Assembly: GCF_001592735.1 (NCBI RefSeq)
Contig: NZ_LUKE01000001.1
Span: 1,809,120 to 1,873,119, forward strand
Source: Bdellovibrio bacteriovorus
Lineage (GTDB): Bacteria; Bdellovibrionota; Bdellovibrionia; Bdellovibrionales; Bdellovibrionaceae
DNA length: 64,000 nt
Direction of reading: 5' to 3'
This document shows positions 25,951-34,252 of the stretch, in pieces. The position numbers were made by a program, and so were the translations under genes. The first letter of the stretch is position 1; each line of letters begins with the position of its first letter. Below the pieces are notes generated by a model. The model did not search any database. It saw nothing but the letters and a program-made list of their open reading frames with translations, and was not told the origin of the DNA.

Positions 25951-25979
25951 AAAGGGAGCTGTTTCAGCTCCCTTTTTTT
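25951..25979 (+). terminator. Intrinsic terminator of the rplM-rpsI operon
   Basis: GGGAGCTG (25954-25961) and CAGCTCCC (25965-25972) form a perfect eight-base-pair stem with a TTT loop, followed by seven T residues and preceded by A residues. Confidence 0.92.
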
Positions 25980-26108
25980 ATTCTTTCGGTGTTCCATTCG
26001 CCATAAATTAAACCAAATCTGATGCAAAAAATTGTTTAGAAGTCTGGGTAACATGTAATCGTACATTCATTGCAACTCCTGGCCGCAGGTTGCAGTATGT
26101 GAGTACTT

Positions 26109-26375
26109 ATGATGTTGAGATTTTTTTGTGCAGGATTGATGAGTGTTTTGGTGTTGAACACGCCGGTCGTCGCTTTTGCCAGCAAGATTGAAAAAATTCA
26201 GAAAGCGTTAAAAGAAGAATGCCAGGTGGGTGTGAGTTCAAAAAAAGCGCTGACTTTAATCCGCCCTCTTTATCTGACGTGTGTCCCGGGAACAAAAGTT
26301 TCATTACAGTCAGATGAAGACCGCTGTGATGTGAAATGTTTAAAAGGAAATTCAAACGTCATCGTCGAAAGATAA
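26109..26375 (+). CDS. Small secreted protein, unknown function
   Basis: An 88-residue product starting MMLRFFCAGLMSVLVL with a signal peptide ending around AFA (residue 24). The mature part of about 64 residues has four cysteines (EECQVG, LTCVPG, DRCDVKC), again suggesting disulfides in the periplasm. No recognised family. Codon use is like the neighbours and the reading frame is clean, but the small size keeps confidence moderate. Confidence 0.6.
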   Translation: MMLRFFCAGLMSVLVLNTPVVAFASKIEKIQKALKEECQVGVSSKKALTLIRPLYLTCVPGTKVSLQSDEDRCDVKCLKGNSNVIVER

Positions 26376-26497
26376 CAGCGTTCCTATTTTGAGTATCTCT
26401 CATTAAAATCAAACCGTGGCCTGCCTCACTTTTTGCGGGACACGCAATCTTGTTAGAAATCCTTAAGACCTTCTTTCCCCCTTCCGATAAGTAAGAC

Positions 26498-28348
26498 ATG
26501 AAGTCTTTGTACGTTTTGATCACGACTCTTCTTATCGCCATTGAGGCTATAGCTTCACCGAGTACCATTAATTACCAGGGTCGGATCTTGCGCACTGACG
26601 GTACGCCTCTAGAGGGCTCAAATATTTCATTTAGATTCTCGGTTCTAAATTCGCAAGGAAACTGCGTATTGTTTCGTGAGCAGAAAGACGGCGTAGACTT
26701 ACAAAGTTCCAAGGGTCTGTTTGATGTGCCCCTGGGCACGGGAATAAAACAATTTCCGAGCGATGCCACCTCTTTAATTGATGTCTTTAACAATGCCTCA
26801 ACTCTGAATTGCGAAAATGGCGGGACTTATCAGCCGTCTCTCGATTCAACAAGATTACTTCGCGTTCAGTTTCATGACGGCCACGGCTGGAAAGTGGTCT
26901 CGCCCGATAGTACTATCCGATCTATTCCTTTTGCCACCTTTGCCCGAAATGCAGCGACAGCGACGAAGTTAGGATCAAATACCGCGGCTGACTTTATATT
27001 GAAATCCGACGTGCCCGTTACGGATCCCGGAGAGTTCCTACGTCATAATGGCACGACCTGGGAAAAGATGAAAATCCGTTACTCTGATTTAGTGAATGGA
27101 GCGGGCAACTCTCCTTGGCCTACAAGTTCATGTCTTTCGGGACAATTCTTAACGTGGGTTTCCGCCAATGATGGTTTTAGTTGTACAAGTTTGGATTTAG
27201 GCTCGGGAGCCAATCAAATACCACAACTTGATAGCAGTGGAAAAATAGGGGAGGCCTTAATGCCGACATCCTATTCCGATGCGAAATGGACCGCCTCTGG
27301 CAGCCATATCTATCGGGCCTCAGGGAATGTCGGCATTGGGACCACCACTCCGAGCTACGGTTTGGATATGACCGGAAGCGTGCGGGCTAAGAATGTTTCA
27401 CCGGGATTTTTACTGCCCATGCAGGCAGCCACTGGACAGTGGATACGTTTAGCTCGGGTGCGCACGACGGTTATATACGCCAACTCGTTCATTCTTTTTT
27501 CGCTTGTTGGGGGAAATACCGCCGACGCAAATTCCCCTTCTGCGCTGGTCAGTTGGCGCGTCAAGCAAGGCGGAGTTATGGGAGTCAATCCTACGGTCAA
27601 TTTGAACCTTTTAAGTAGCTCCGATTCGCTTTTGGCTCCCGGAGATCTGTCGAGTGTTATAACCACGGTCAGCTCTTCAGAAAGTATCGTGGAGTTATGG
27701 CTGCGAGTGAATCGCGCCTGGGATGGTGTTTTATATCAACCACTCACCCAAAGTATTAATTACGGGGCGGCGGTTGAATACGCGAATGCTTGGACTCCGG
27801 CATTTAGTGCTGCGCTCCCGACAGGCACCGCAGCCACGGCCACCCAAGCAAGCTTTACGACGACGGCATCGGGGGGCATTTCATATACCGGCAATGTCGG
27901 TATTGGCACCTCTTCCCCGGGATATAAACTTCACGTGGTGGGAACGGCGGGCCTCAGTTCGGGAACTTCTTGGACCAATGCCTCGGATTTAAGACTGAAA
28001 GATATCGAGGGAGACTACACGAGGGGATTGGCCGAAATCTTGAAGCTGCATACGGTGAAGTATCGATATAAAAAAGAGAATCCTTTAAAGCTGCCCTCTG
28101 ATTTTAGCAAAACCGGTTTTATCGCCCAGGAAGTAGAAAAAGTCCTGCCGGAAGCAGTACACAGACGAGAAGATGGTTATTTAGAGCTCAACGTAGATCC
28201 CATTCATTGGGCGGCGGTGAATGCCATTCAAGAACTGGCCACCGAGGTCCAAGTTTTAAGGGAACAAGACAAAGCGAAAGATCGTGAGTTGCAGGACTTG
28301 CGACAGCAAGTTCAGGAAATAAAAGAGCGTTTAGACAATCCAAGATAG
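26498..28348 (+). CDS. Secreted fibre protein with C-terminal S74 self-cleaving chaperone
   Basis: A 616-residue surface protein. A signal peptide (LYVLITTLLIAIEAIAS) precedes an N-terminal domain starting TINYQGRILRTDGTPLEG. Two copies of a GNVGIGT..P...L..xG motif follow (about 275-291 and 466-482), common in bacterial and phage fibres. The C-terminal domain (about 490-590) is a peptidase S74 intramolecular chaperone: Ser496 and Lys501 in ASDLRLKD match the self-cleavage dyad, with TGFIAQEVEKVLPEAV after it, then a coiled coil (about 585-613). Such chaperones trimerise the fibre and then cut themselves off. Chimeric fibres with S74 ends are known in Bdellovibrio as prey-contact proteins; this one fits that pattern by architecture. 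Confidence 0.88.
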   Translation: MKSLYVLITTLLIAIEAIASPSTINYQGRILRTDGTPLEGSNISFRFSVLNSQGNCVLFREQKDGVDLQSSKGLFDVPLGTGIKQFPSDATSLIDVFNNASTLNCENGGTYQPSLDSTRLLRVQFHDGHGWKVVSPDSTIRSIPFATFARNAATATKLGSNTAADFILKSDVPVTDPGEFLRHNGTTWEKMKIRYSDLVNGAGNSPWPTSSCLSGQFLTWVSANDGFSCTSLDLGSGANQIPQLDSSGKIGEALMPTSYSDAKWTASGSHIYRASGNVGIGTTTPSYGLDMTGSVRAKNVSPGFLLPMQAATGQWIRLARVRTTVIYANSFILFSLVGGNTADANSPSALVSWRVKQGGVMGVNPTVNLNLLSSSDSLLAPGDLSSVITTVSSSESIVELWLRVNRAWDGVLYQPLTQSINYGAAVEYANAWTPAFSAALPTGTAATATQASFTTTASGGISYTGNVGIGTSSPGYKLHVVGTAGLSSGTSWTNASDLRLKDIEGDYTRGLAEILKLHTVKYRYKKENPLKLPSDFSKTGFIAQEVEKVLPEAVHRREDGYLELNVDPIHWAAVNAIQELATEVQVLREQDKAKDRELQDLRQQVQEIKERLDNPR

Positions 28349-28360
28349 CCTTTTCCATTG

Positions 28361-28390
28361 TGTGTCTTTGATCGACCTTGGGAAGACACA
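28361..28390 (+). terminator. Weak stem-loop terminator after the fibre gene
   Basis: TGTGTCTT (28361-28368) pairs with AAGACACA (28383-28390) over a 14-base loop and is followed by GTTTTCTG. The T-run is short, so termination efficiency is uncertain. Confidence 0.4.
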
Positions 28391-28497
28391 GTTTTCTGAA
28401 ACCTTTTCAGTAAGCCCCCCTTTGCACATCAATTTCAGTAGCTCAAATTTCCGAAAAAGTTTAGGATCGGCCGTCTTTTAATCTTTGGTAATTTCTT

Positions 28498-29283
28498 ATG
28501 AAAAATTCCTTCGTCGAGGCGTTAAATCAGATATTTGCAGACCGTGTGACAGGAAATCCCCGTTATTCGTTGCGGGCATTTGCTCGTGATTGCGGTCTTG
28601 ATGCGTCGTCATTGCGTAAAATCTTAGCGGGCGAACGCACAACCACCGGGGCGCTCATCGCGGTCATCGCTGAAGGCTTGAAAATAGATGAGGCCATCGC
28701 CCAGAATTGGATTCGAGAAAATGAAATGTTCCGAATCTATCAAAAAAACGAAGCCTTTCTGGCGGCCTCGGGTTACACGCCCATACAAATGGAAGAGTTC
28801 CGTTTTATTTCTGAAAGCAGTCATTTTGCGATTTTAGAATGCATTAAGCTTAAAGACTTCGATCATTCTTTAAATTACTTAGAACGAAAATTGGGATTGC
28901 CCCACCAAACCGTTCAAATAATGGTGGAACGTCTGCAAAAATTTGAATTCCTTAAAATCGATGAAAATGGAAAATTTCATCTTTTAAAAGGGAACACGTC
29001 CTTATTTTCGTTGCCTCCCAGAGCAGAAGAACCGCTTAAAAAAATGCAGATTGAAATTTTAAATAAGGCGGTGACAGCGGTTGAAGAAATTCCGTTTGCG
29101 GAGCGAAGTCAAAGCGCACTCATTTTTTCATTTTCCCGATCCGAGCTGCCCCGGTTGGTGGACCAGCTCAACAAGTTTCGTCGCGACATAAATGCGCAAA
29201 GCAATGAAACCACTCTAGAGGCCGACAGTGTTTATTGTTTGAGTCTTTCTCTATTTCCAATGACCGGGCAAGGTCCCTCGTGA
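28498..29283 (+). CDS. TIGR02147 family protein (helix-turn-helix regulator type)
   Basis: A 261-residue member of the TIGR02147 family, which is expanded in Bdellovibrio and Fibrobacter relatives. Residues about 20-65 form a helix-turn-helix (YSLRAFARDCGLDASSLRKI), the middle is helical (AILECIKLKDF onward) with a second winged-helix-like part (LPHQTVQIMVERLQKFEFLK), and the C-terminal domain ends with the typical CLSLSLFPMT. Family members are thought to be transcription regulators. The stop overlaps the next gene (GTGA), so it is probably co-expressed with the two secreted proteins it precedes. Confidence 0.88.
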   Translation: MKNSFVEALNQIFADRVTGNPRYSLRAFARDCGLDASSLRKILAGERTTTGALIAVIAEGLKIDEAIAQNWIRENEMFRIYQKNEAFLAASGYTPIQMEEFRFISESSHFAILECIKLKDFDHSLNYLERKLGLPHQTVQIMVERLQKFEFLKIDENGKFHLLKGNTSLFSLPPRAEEPLKKMQIEILNKAVTAVEEIPFAERSQSALIFSFSRSELPRLVDQLNKFRRDINAQSNETTLEADSVYCLSLSLFPMTGQGPS

Positions 29284-30200
29284 AAATAATAAATTGGTGT
29301 GTTCTTATAAGTCTGATGGGTTCTGTCGCCTCTGCTGAAAGTGGAGTTTCGGCTTATGATCTTGAAAGCATGTCTGATGGGGCCGAAAGTTTTCATTTTT
29401 CCTTTATCGCCAAGGAAGCTTTGGTCTATTTGAAGCGGCTGCCGAGCGGTGCCTTTCCTTCCGAAGATTTTTTATCTCGTTTTGAGCAGTATTTGAACGA
29501 GCTCAGTGTTTTTCAGGTTCCAGACCTTGAAGGTGACAACGAGTTTCATTATACGGCGATTAACTTTCCAGATAAATGGGATAAAATTATTGTCGTCGCC
29601 GAAGACGACTGGCGCGAAATGGGCGCTTTGGATCGTTGGGGCGTTGTCCTTCATGAGATCTTGCCCGGCCTGGGATATAATGACGAGAATTATTATTTAA
29701 GCGGAAAAATTTTAAGGCAGATATGGGCGTTGCGGGGCGAGGGGTCTTTGGCCGAAAAAATCGTGCAAACGAATATGACCTGCGATGATCAAGAATTGGA
29801 TGATCTCGCTACACTCCTTGGCGGCAACACGGCTTCCCTGGAGGATCAGGAGCAATTTTTAGAGGCCGCTCTTAAGACAAAATGTCGAAAAGCGATTCCT
29901 TTATTTAAGAAATTTTCTTCAGACCCAAGTTCTATAAAAATTAAAGACATCTCTTTTTTAGCAAGAGTGATGGAAGACCTTTACTGGAGGCTCCGTGGCG
30001 ATCCTAAAGGTATGTACAGATATGACGACAGCTTGATTTTTACGCGCGAATTTTTAAGCGCGGGTTACCCTCTGGATGGCTTGTATAAGTTTAGCAGATC
30101 GGATTTGGAGGGGCGACCTACAAGCCTCAAGCAGTGGTTGGACACTATGCCTGATGAAGGACAGAAACGTGATTTGGGAGAATTAGGGGTTTTAAAATGA
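29280..30200 (+). CDS. Secreted protein coupled to a TIGR02147 regulator
   Basis: The 306-residue product is read from the GTG at 29280, which overlaps the regulator's stop and starts a signal peptide (IINWCVLISLMGSVASA). The N-terminal half (SFHFSFIAKEALVYL, then KIIVVAEDDW and GVVLHEILPGLGYNDENYY) matches in pattern the much shorter next gene and contains an LHE motif often seen in secreted Bdellovibrio proteins; it is not a full metalloprotease motif. The C-terminal half is helical and polar. Function unknown. The 3' end overlaps the next gene by four bases. Confidence 0.7.
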   Translation: MKIINWCVLISLMGSVASAESGVSAYDLESMSDGAESFHFSFIAKEALVYLKRLPSGAFPSEDFLSRFEQYLNELSVFQVPDLEGDNEFHYTAINFPDKWDKIIVVAEDDWREMGALDRWGVVLHEILPGLGYNDENYYLSGKILRQIWALRGEGSLAEKIVQTNMTCDDQELDDLATLLGGNTASLEDQEQFLEAALKTKCRKAIPLFKKFSSDPSSIKIKDISFLARVMEDLYWRLRGDPKGMYRYDDSLIFTREFLSAGYPLDGLYKFSRSDLEGRPTSLKQWLDTMPDEGQKRDLGELGVLK

Positions 30201-30580
30201 AAATAGTTTTATTTCTTTCGGCTCTATTTTTGGGGGGACAATGTGTTTTTGCTTATCCCCGATTCCAAGGACATGAATCTTTTGGCGGCGGGGGCGTCAG
30301 TTTTGAATTTTCTTTCCTTTTTAGGAGTCAGTTAGCCTTGTTGCCCCAAGATGACCGGGTTTCTTGGCTGGATCACGAATCGGAATTTTATCAGGTGCGA
30401 TCTTTATCACAAGAACTCGTCAAATTTTGTGAATCTCGTGAGACGGGTCGAATGATTTTTGTGGTGGCGAAAGAGACCTGGCTGCCATTGACGAAGGAAG
30501 AGAAAATCGAAGTGGTTGATGAGGTGCAGGAGATGATTTTAGCAAAGCCTCGCGGCACTCATCCGGATTGTCAAAATTAA
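30197..30580 (+). CDS. Short secreted protein, probable truncated relative of its neighbour
   Basis: A 127-residue product with a signal peptide (IVLFLSALFLGGQCVFA). The pattern GGGVSFEFSFLFRSQLALL and later MIFVVAKETWLPLTKEEK parallels SFHFSFIAKEALVYL and IIVVAEDDWREMGALDR of the previous protein, but the rest of that protein is missing. It starts with ATGA overlap and ends before a strong terminator, closing a three-gene operon. Whether it is functional or an eroded duplicate is not clear. Confidence 0.65.
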   Translation: MKIVLFLSALFLGGQCVFAYPRFQGHESFGGGGVSFEFSFLFRSQLALLPQDDRVSWLDHESEFYQVRSLSQELVKFCESRETGRMIFVVAKETWLPLTKEEKIEVVDEVQEMILAKPRGTHPDCQN

Positions 30581-30583
30581 TAA

Positions 30584-30612
30584 AAAAAAGGACTCTGAAA
30601 GAGTCCTTTTTT
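30584..30612. terminator. Strong bidirectional intrinsic terminator
   Basis: AAAAAAGGACTC (30584-30595) pairs with GAGTCCTTTTTT (30601-30612) across a TGAAA loop. It ends the TIGR02147 operon and, on the other strand, the small secreted gene 30638-31024. Confidence 0.92.
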
Positions 30613-30637
30613 AGTTTCATTTTTTGAAAGAGAAAAA

Positions 30638-31024
30638 TTACTTCGTGCAAGTCAATGGATAGATGTTTCCTTGAGCCGCTAAGAAACCGCCGAAAGAACC
30701 GTCTGTATCTTTGCTAAGACCCAAGAAGCCTGTGTTTACGATAACACCGTCAACTTGTGCGGACTTGTCAGTCAGCGCTAGTAAGTTCAGGTAACCGGCG
30801 TCGATTTGGTCTTGAACAGTGCCCTTATCCATTTGTGAGAAGAACAATACTTGTTTTGCTTTTTCAACAAGGACAACAGTGACGAAATCCACGGATTGGT
30901 CATCACCAAGTGCGATGTTTAAAGAAACTGAAGTGCTGTTCGGAACTTTACAAGATAAAACTTGTGTGTCCGCAAATGCTGATGTTCCGGCGAAAATAAG
31001 TGCTGCTACGATGAATGCTTTCAT
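30638..31024 (-). CDS. Small secreted protein, unknown function
   Basis: A 128-residue product with a clear signal peptide (MKAFIVAALIFAGTSAFA, cleavage after AFA at residue 18). The mature part is beta-rich with two cysteines (VLSCKV near the start, PLTCTK at the end) that could close the fold. A ribosome-binding site (AGGAGG) lies upstream of the ATG. No family recognised. Confidence 0.8.
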   Translation of the reverse strand: MKAFIVAALIFAGTSAFADTQVLSCKVPNSTSVSLNIALGDDQSVDFVTVVLVEKAKQVLFFSQMDKGTVQDQIDAGYLNLLALTDKSAQVDGVIVNTGFLGLSKDTDGSFGGFLAAQGNIYPLTCTK

Positions 31025-31194
31025 TGTTAAACCCTCCTATAGGTGCGTGAGGGAGGCTATGTCATGCGGGCAAGTGTAGCAACCTCGGGTGCGCTGGGTC
31101 TAAGTCGGGCTCATCACTGTGTATTACCGTTAAGTAAGAAAGCGGCTTAACGCCATTGCTATATTGACCCCACAAATGACATGTTTATCCTTAA

Positions 31195-33486
31195 ATGAGC
31201 ACAATGAAAAAGACCCTGACTCTGGTACATATCTTCTTTCTTAATCAGGTGGTAACGGCGGTTACCGTCGCGTTGATTATCATTATTTATGGAACCCATC
31301 TGTATTTTTCGGAACAGGGGGCCATTCGGGAGCGAATGGAGCCGGCCCTCACGCGGGAGACGGAGCGGTTAAGCAGTGATATCTTGGTCTTAGAGGGAAA
31401 TATCCATCGACTTAAGAATATAGTCGAGATGATGGATGTGATTCCGCCCGGCTTGCGTCTGGAAAAGTTTCGTCATGTGGCTTCAACAACAATTGCGCCT
31501 TTTTCCTCCCAATTTAATGCCTATTTTGCGCTTTCACCGCAGTGGGCAAAGAAACTTTTTAAGCGGCCGTCATATGTGTATGTGGTTTTGCGCGATCATT
31601 CGCTTAAAGGAACCTCACGCTTCCATGACCCTAAATTTTTAATCGCGGAAGAATTTTTGACTCCGGGTTACACGCAAGATCCCGAGGCCGAATGGTGGTC
31701 GATCAACGAAAAAAGTGCGGGGCTTAATTTTTCAGAATTCTATTACGACAAGGGCTATATGGAGCAGGTGATGTTTAGCACCACCATGGGCCTTTATGAA
31801 AAAGGCAAACTGCAGGCCGTGGTGGGGATTGACACCCTCGCCAGTGATATTGCTTTACGCATGGGAACCTTCCAATTTGGCAAGACGGGGGGAGCGATCA
31901 TTGTGGATCAGTACGGTCGTCCGGTGTTGCCACTGATTGCGAAGGATATGCCGATCATTGGACATACTTATCGTAAAGCGGCTTCACGCGAAGACTTTGT
32001 AAAGATGCCCAAGATCTCTGAAAAGATCTTTAATATTCAGGGGCAAAAACTGCAAGACTTCCCAGGTATGGACGGGAAGACCTACGTCACTTATTCAAAA
32101 TCTATTCGCGGTCGTCCTTGGAGTATCGTTTTATTCCAAGAAAAGGATGAAGCTTATTCTGGATTTTATTTCCGCTTATTTTTCTTTTCACTGGTGACCT
32201 TGGCAGGATATGCACTTTTAACGTTAATGGTGTGGCTGACGGGTCGCTATGTGGTGTCTCAAGATAAAAATGTTTTAGCCGAATTACGAGAGTCTCGCGA
32301 TAAAGCCGAAGCCGCCACGCGTGCAAAATCTCAGTTTTTATCGACGATGAGTCACGAGATCCGCACGCCGTTAAACGCGATCTTGGGGTCCTCAGAACTT
32401 TTAAGTGAAACCAGTTTGGATAAGGATCAACGTGAACTTTTACGGAATCTGCACAGTTCCGGCGACACTTTACTGAGCATGCTGAACAATATTTTGGATG
32501 TTTCAAAATTTGAATCCGGTCGCATGCAGTTAGAAAAGCGCGAGTTCTTATTAAGTGATCTGATCCACGAAGTCGAGGCAGTGATCGCCCCGGGTTGCCT
32601 GCAAAAACAATTGCAGTTTAATTTTGAAGGTCCTGAATTAGATCGTTGGGTGGTCGGTGATTCATTGCGTTTAAAACAAGTTCTTTTAAATCTTTTAGGA
32701 AACTCTTTAAAGTTCACAGATCACGGTAGTGTTCAGTTGCTCTTAAAGCCGTCATCGGCGAAAGAGCCTAACCGAGAGACCTTTTATTTTGAAGTGCGCG
32801 ATACCGGCGTGGGTATTGCCCGCGAAAATCTTAAAAAAGTTTTTGATGAATTTGGGCAAGAGGACTCTTCCGTCACGCGTCGCTTTGGTGGGACCGGCTT
32901 GGGATTAAATCTATCGCAGAAAATTGTTCGCGCCATGGGAGGCGAGCTTGTGTGTGAGTCTGAACAAAATCTGGGTTCAAGATTTTATTTCTCTATAGAG
33001 TTGCAAAGCCGTATCGCGGAAACCTGGAACTCGCGACCTTTGGATAACGGTGGTAAACCCGTTGATAAAGTTAAGACGAAGCCTCTGGATTCCGCCATGT
33101 CGCCAAGACGTATTCTGATCGTGGATGATATGGAGGAAAATCACACGCTTTTACGTGCTTATCTAAAAAAGATCGAAGCCTTGCAGATCGATTCGGCGCT
33201 GAATGGTTTTGAATGCCTAGCTAAGTGGGAAAAAGATCACTACGACGTGATATTCATGGATGTGCAGATGCCCAAGATCTCCGGCCTTGATACCATTCGT
33301 CGCATTCGCGAAATGGAACGTGATCAACAGCGTAAGCGCACCCCCGTGATCGTGATTTCTGCAAATAGCTTTACTGAAGATATTGAAAAAAGCCTGCAAG
33401 CAGGCGCAGATGAGCATTGTGGTAAGCCTATTCGTAAACAGGCGGTTTTAGAGCTGGTGGAAAAATACAGCGGCAATATTTTGTAG
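31195..33486 (+). CDS. Hybrid sensor histidine kinase with periplasmic Cache-type sensor
   Basis: A 763-residue hybrid kinase. Helix 1 (about 12-33) and helix 2 (about 325-347) bracket a periplasmic region of about 290 residues resembling a double Cache sensor (EWWSINEKSAG, TTMGLYEKGKLQAVVGID). The HisKA box FLSTMSHEIRTPLNAI carries the phospho-accepting His387; the ATPase domain shows N (LLGNSLKFTD), G1 (DTGVGI) and G2 (GGTGLGLNL) boxes. A receiver domain (about 640-760) has Asp689 in IFMDVQMP and the conserved Lys in CGKPI. No response regulator gene is adjacent, so the output is a phosphorelay through an unlinked HPt or regulator. The ligand is unknown. Confidence 0.92.
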   Translation: MSTMKKTLTLVHIFFLNQVVTAVTVALIIIIYGTHLYFSEQGAIRERMEPALTRETERLSSDILVLEGNIHRLKNIVEMMDVIPPGLRLEKFRHVASTTIAPFSSQFNAYFALSPQWAKKLFKRPSYVYVVLRDHSLKGTSRFHDPKFLIAEEFLTPGYTQDPEAEWWSINEKSAGLNFSEFYYDKGYMEQVMFSTTMGLYEKGKLQAVVGIDTLASDIALRMGTFQFGKTGGAIIVDQYGRPVLPLIAKDMPIIGHTYRKAASREDFVKMPKISEKIFNIQGQKLQDFPGMDGKTYVTYSKSIRGRPWSIVLFQEKDEAYSGFYFRLFFFSLVTLAGYALLTLMVWLTGRYVVSQDKNVLAELRESRDKAEAATRAKSQFLSTMSHEIRTPLNAILGSSELLSETSLDKDQRELLRNLHSSGDTLLSMLNNILDVSKFESGRMQLEKREFLLSDLIHEVEAVIAPGCLQKQLQFNFEGPELDRWVVGDSLRLKQVLLNLLGNSLKFTDHGSVQLLLKPSSAKEPNRETFYFEVRDTGVGIARENLKKVFDEFGQEDSSVTRRFGGTGLGLNLSQKIVRAMGGELVCESEQNLGSRFYFSIELQSRIAETWNSRPLDNGGKPVDKVKTKPLDSAMSPRRILIVDDMEENHTLLRAYLKKIEALQIDSALNGFECLAKWEKDHYDVIFMDVQMPKISGLDTIRRIREMERDQQRKRTPVIVISANSFTEDIEKSLQAGADEHCGKPIRKQAVLELVEKYSGNIL

Positions 33487-33640
33487 CTCGGTCCTTTCTC
33501 AGAATGAGAGGCTAAAAAATCTGCTGTGAAATTATCATACACAGTCAAGTTTCTAACAGCTCTTCCCGATATTACTTAGGTCTAAGCGCGGAACAGTTCT
33601 TGCCTCTATTCACTATGAGGCGTGAAAAAGGGGGGAATAA

Positions 33641-34225
33641 GTGAAAAGAGGTTTGGCACTGATAAGCGCTGCCTGTCTCATCCTGGGATTCCAGAACTGT
33701 TCGCAAAGTAATTTGCAAAGCGGTGTGGGTCTTGGTCAGGATGTTTCAATCACTGCACCTAAGAATCTAAGTACGGGCGAAGATACTTCTGGCGTGACCG
33801 CGAAGGTCACCTTCGTGGAAGTTCCGAATATGTCTGACAGCAGCTCGGCGGCCCAAAAAGCCTCCGGCGAAATCACCCAATATCGACTGGTGGTTTCGTT
33901 GCAGTCAGGAACTATTAATCTGATGGATAATCGAAACGAAGTATTGGAAAAACGCTGTTTAAGTTCTTCGTCGTTGCAAGAAATAAAAACGATCCTAAGT
34001 GGTTCTAGTATCTGTGCCGCGGCGGTTTCAGCCGGTGATGTGTGTGCGCAAGTGTACAGTCCTGGGTATGCATCGCTTTATGCTGATGACGAACGTATTA
34101 ACTTAGGCGAACGCCGTGATTCTTGTGGCCATGGTCATAAAGATCTTTGCGGTAGTGTCGCGGACGTATTTCAAAACTACATTTCGCACCTTCGTAATCA
34201 CTGGGCGGAAATGTCCTGTGAATAA
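33641..34225 (+). CDS. Lipoprotein with FQNC signal-peptide ending, unknown function
   Basis: A 194-residue product from a GTG start at 33641 (GGGGGAATAA upstream). The signal peptide LALISAACLILGFQNCSQS predicts lipidation at Cys20, with the same FQNC ending as the Ig-like lipoprotein at 15838. The mature region is Ser/Gly-rich at first and then forms a domain with five cysteines (EKRCLSS, SICAAAV, DVCAQV, DSCGHGHKDLCG). The GHGHKD cluster near the C-terminus could bind metal, which is speculation. No family recognised. Confidence 0.75.
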   Translation: MKRGLALISAACLILGFQNCSQSNLQSGVGLGQDVSITAPKNLSTGEDTSGVTAKVTFVEVPNMSDSSSAAQKASGEITQYRLVVSLQSGTINLMDNRNEVLEKRCLSSSSLQEIKTILSGSSICAAAVSAGDVCAQVYSPGYASLYADDERINLGERRDSCGHGHKDLCGSVADVFQNYISHLRNHWAEMSCE

Positions 34226-34228
34226 GGG

Positions 34229-34252
34229 CTTGCCGCTATTCCGAGCGGCAAG
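34229..34252. terminator. 9-bp stem-loop between convergent genes
   Basis: CTTGCCGCT (34229-34237) pairs with AGCGGCAAG (34244-34252) around a six-base loop, in the 10-base gap and first bases of the convergent glycosyltransferase gene. Neither strand has a clear T-run, so it may act only as a barrier or be Rho-assisted. Confidence 0.45.

Noticed and set aside
26498..28348. Prophage tail fibre interpretation
   Set aside because: The S74 end and fibre motifs are phage-like, but the protein has a signal peptide and no phage genes flank it.
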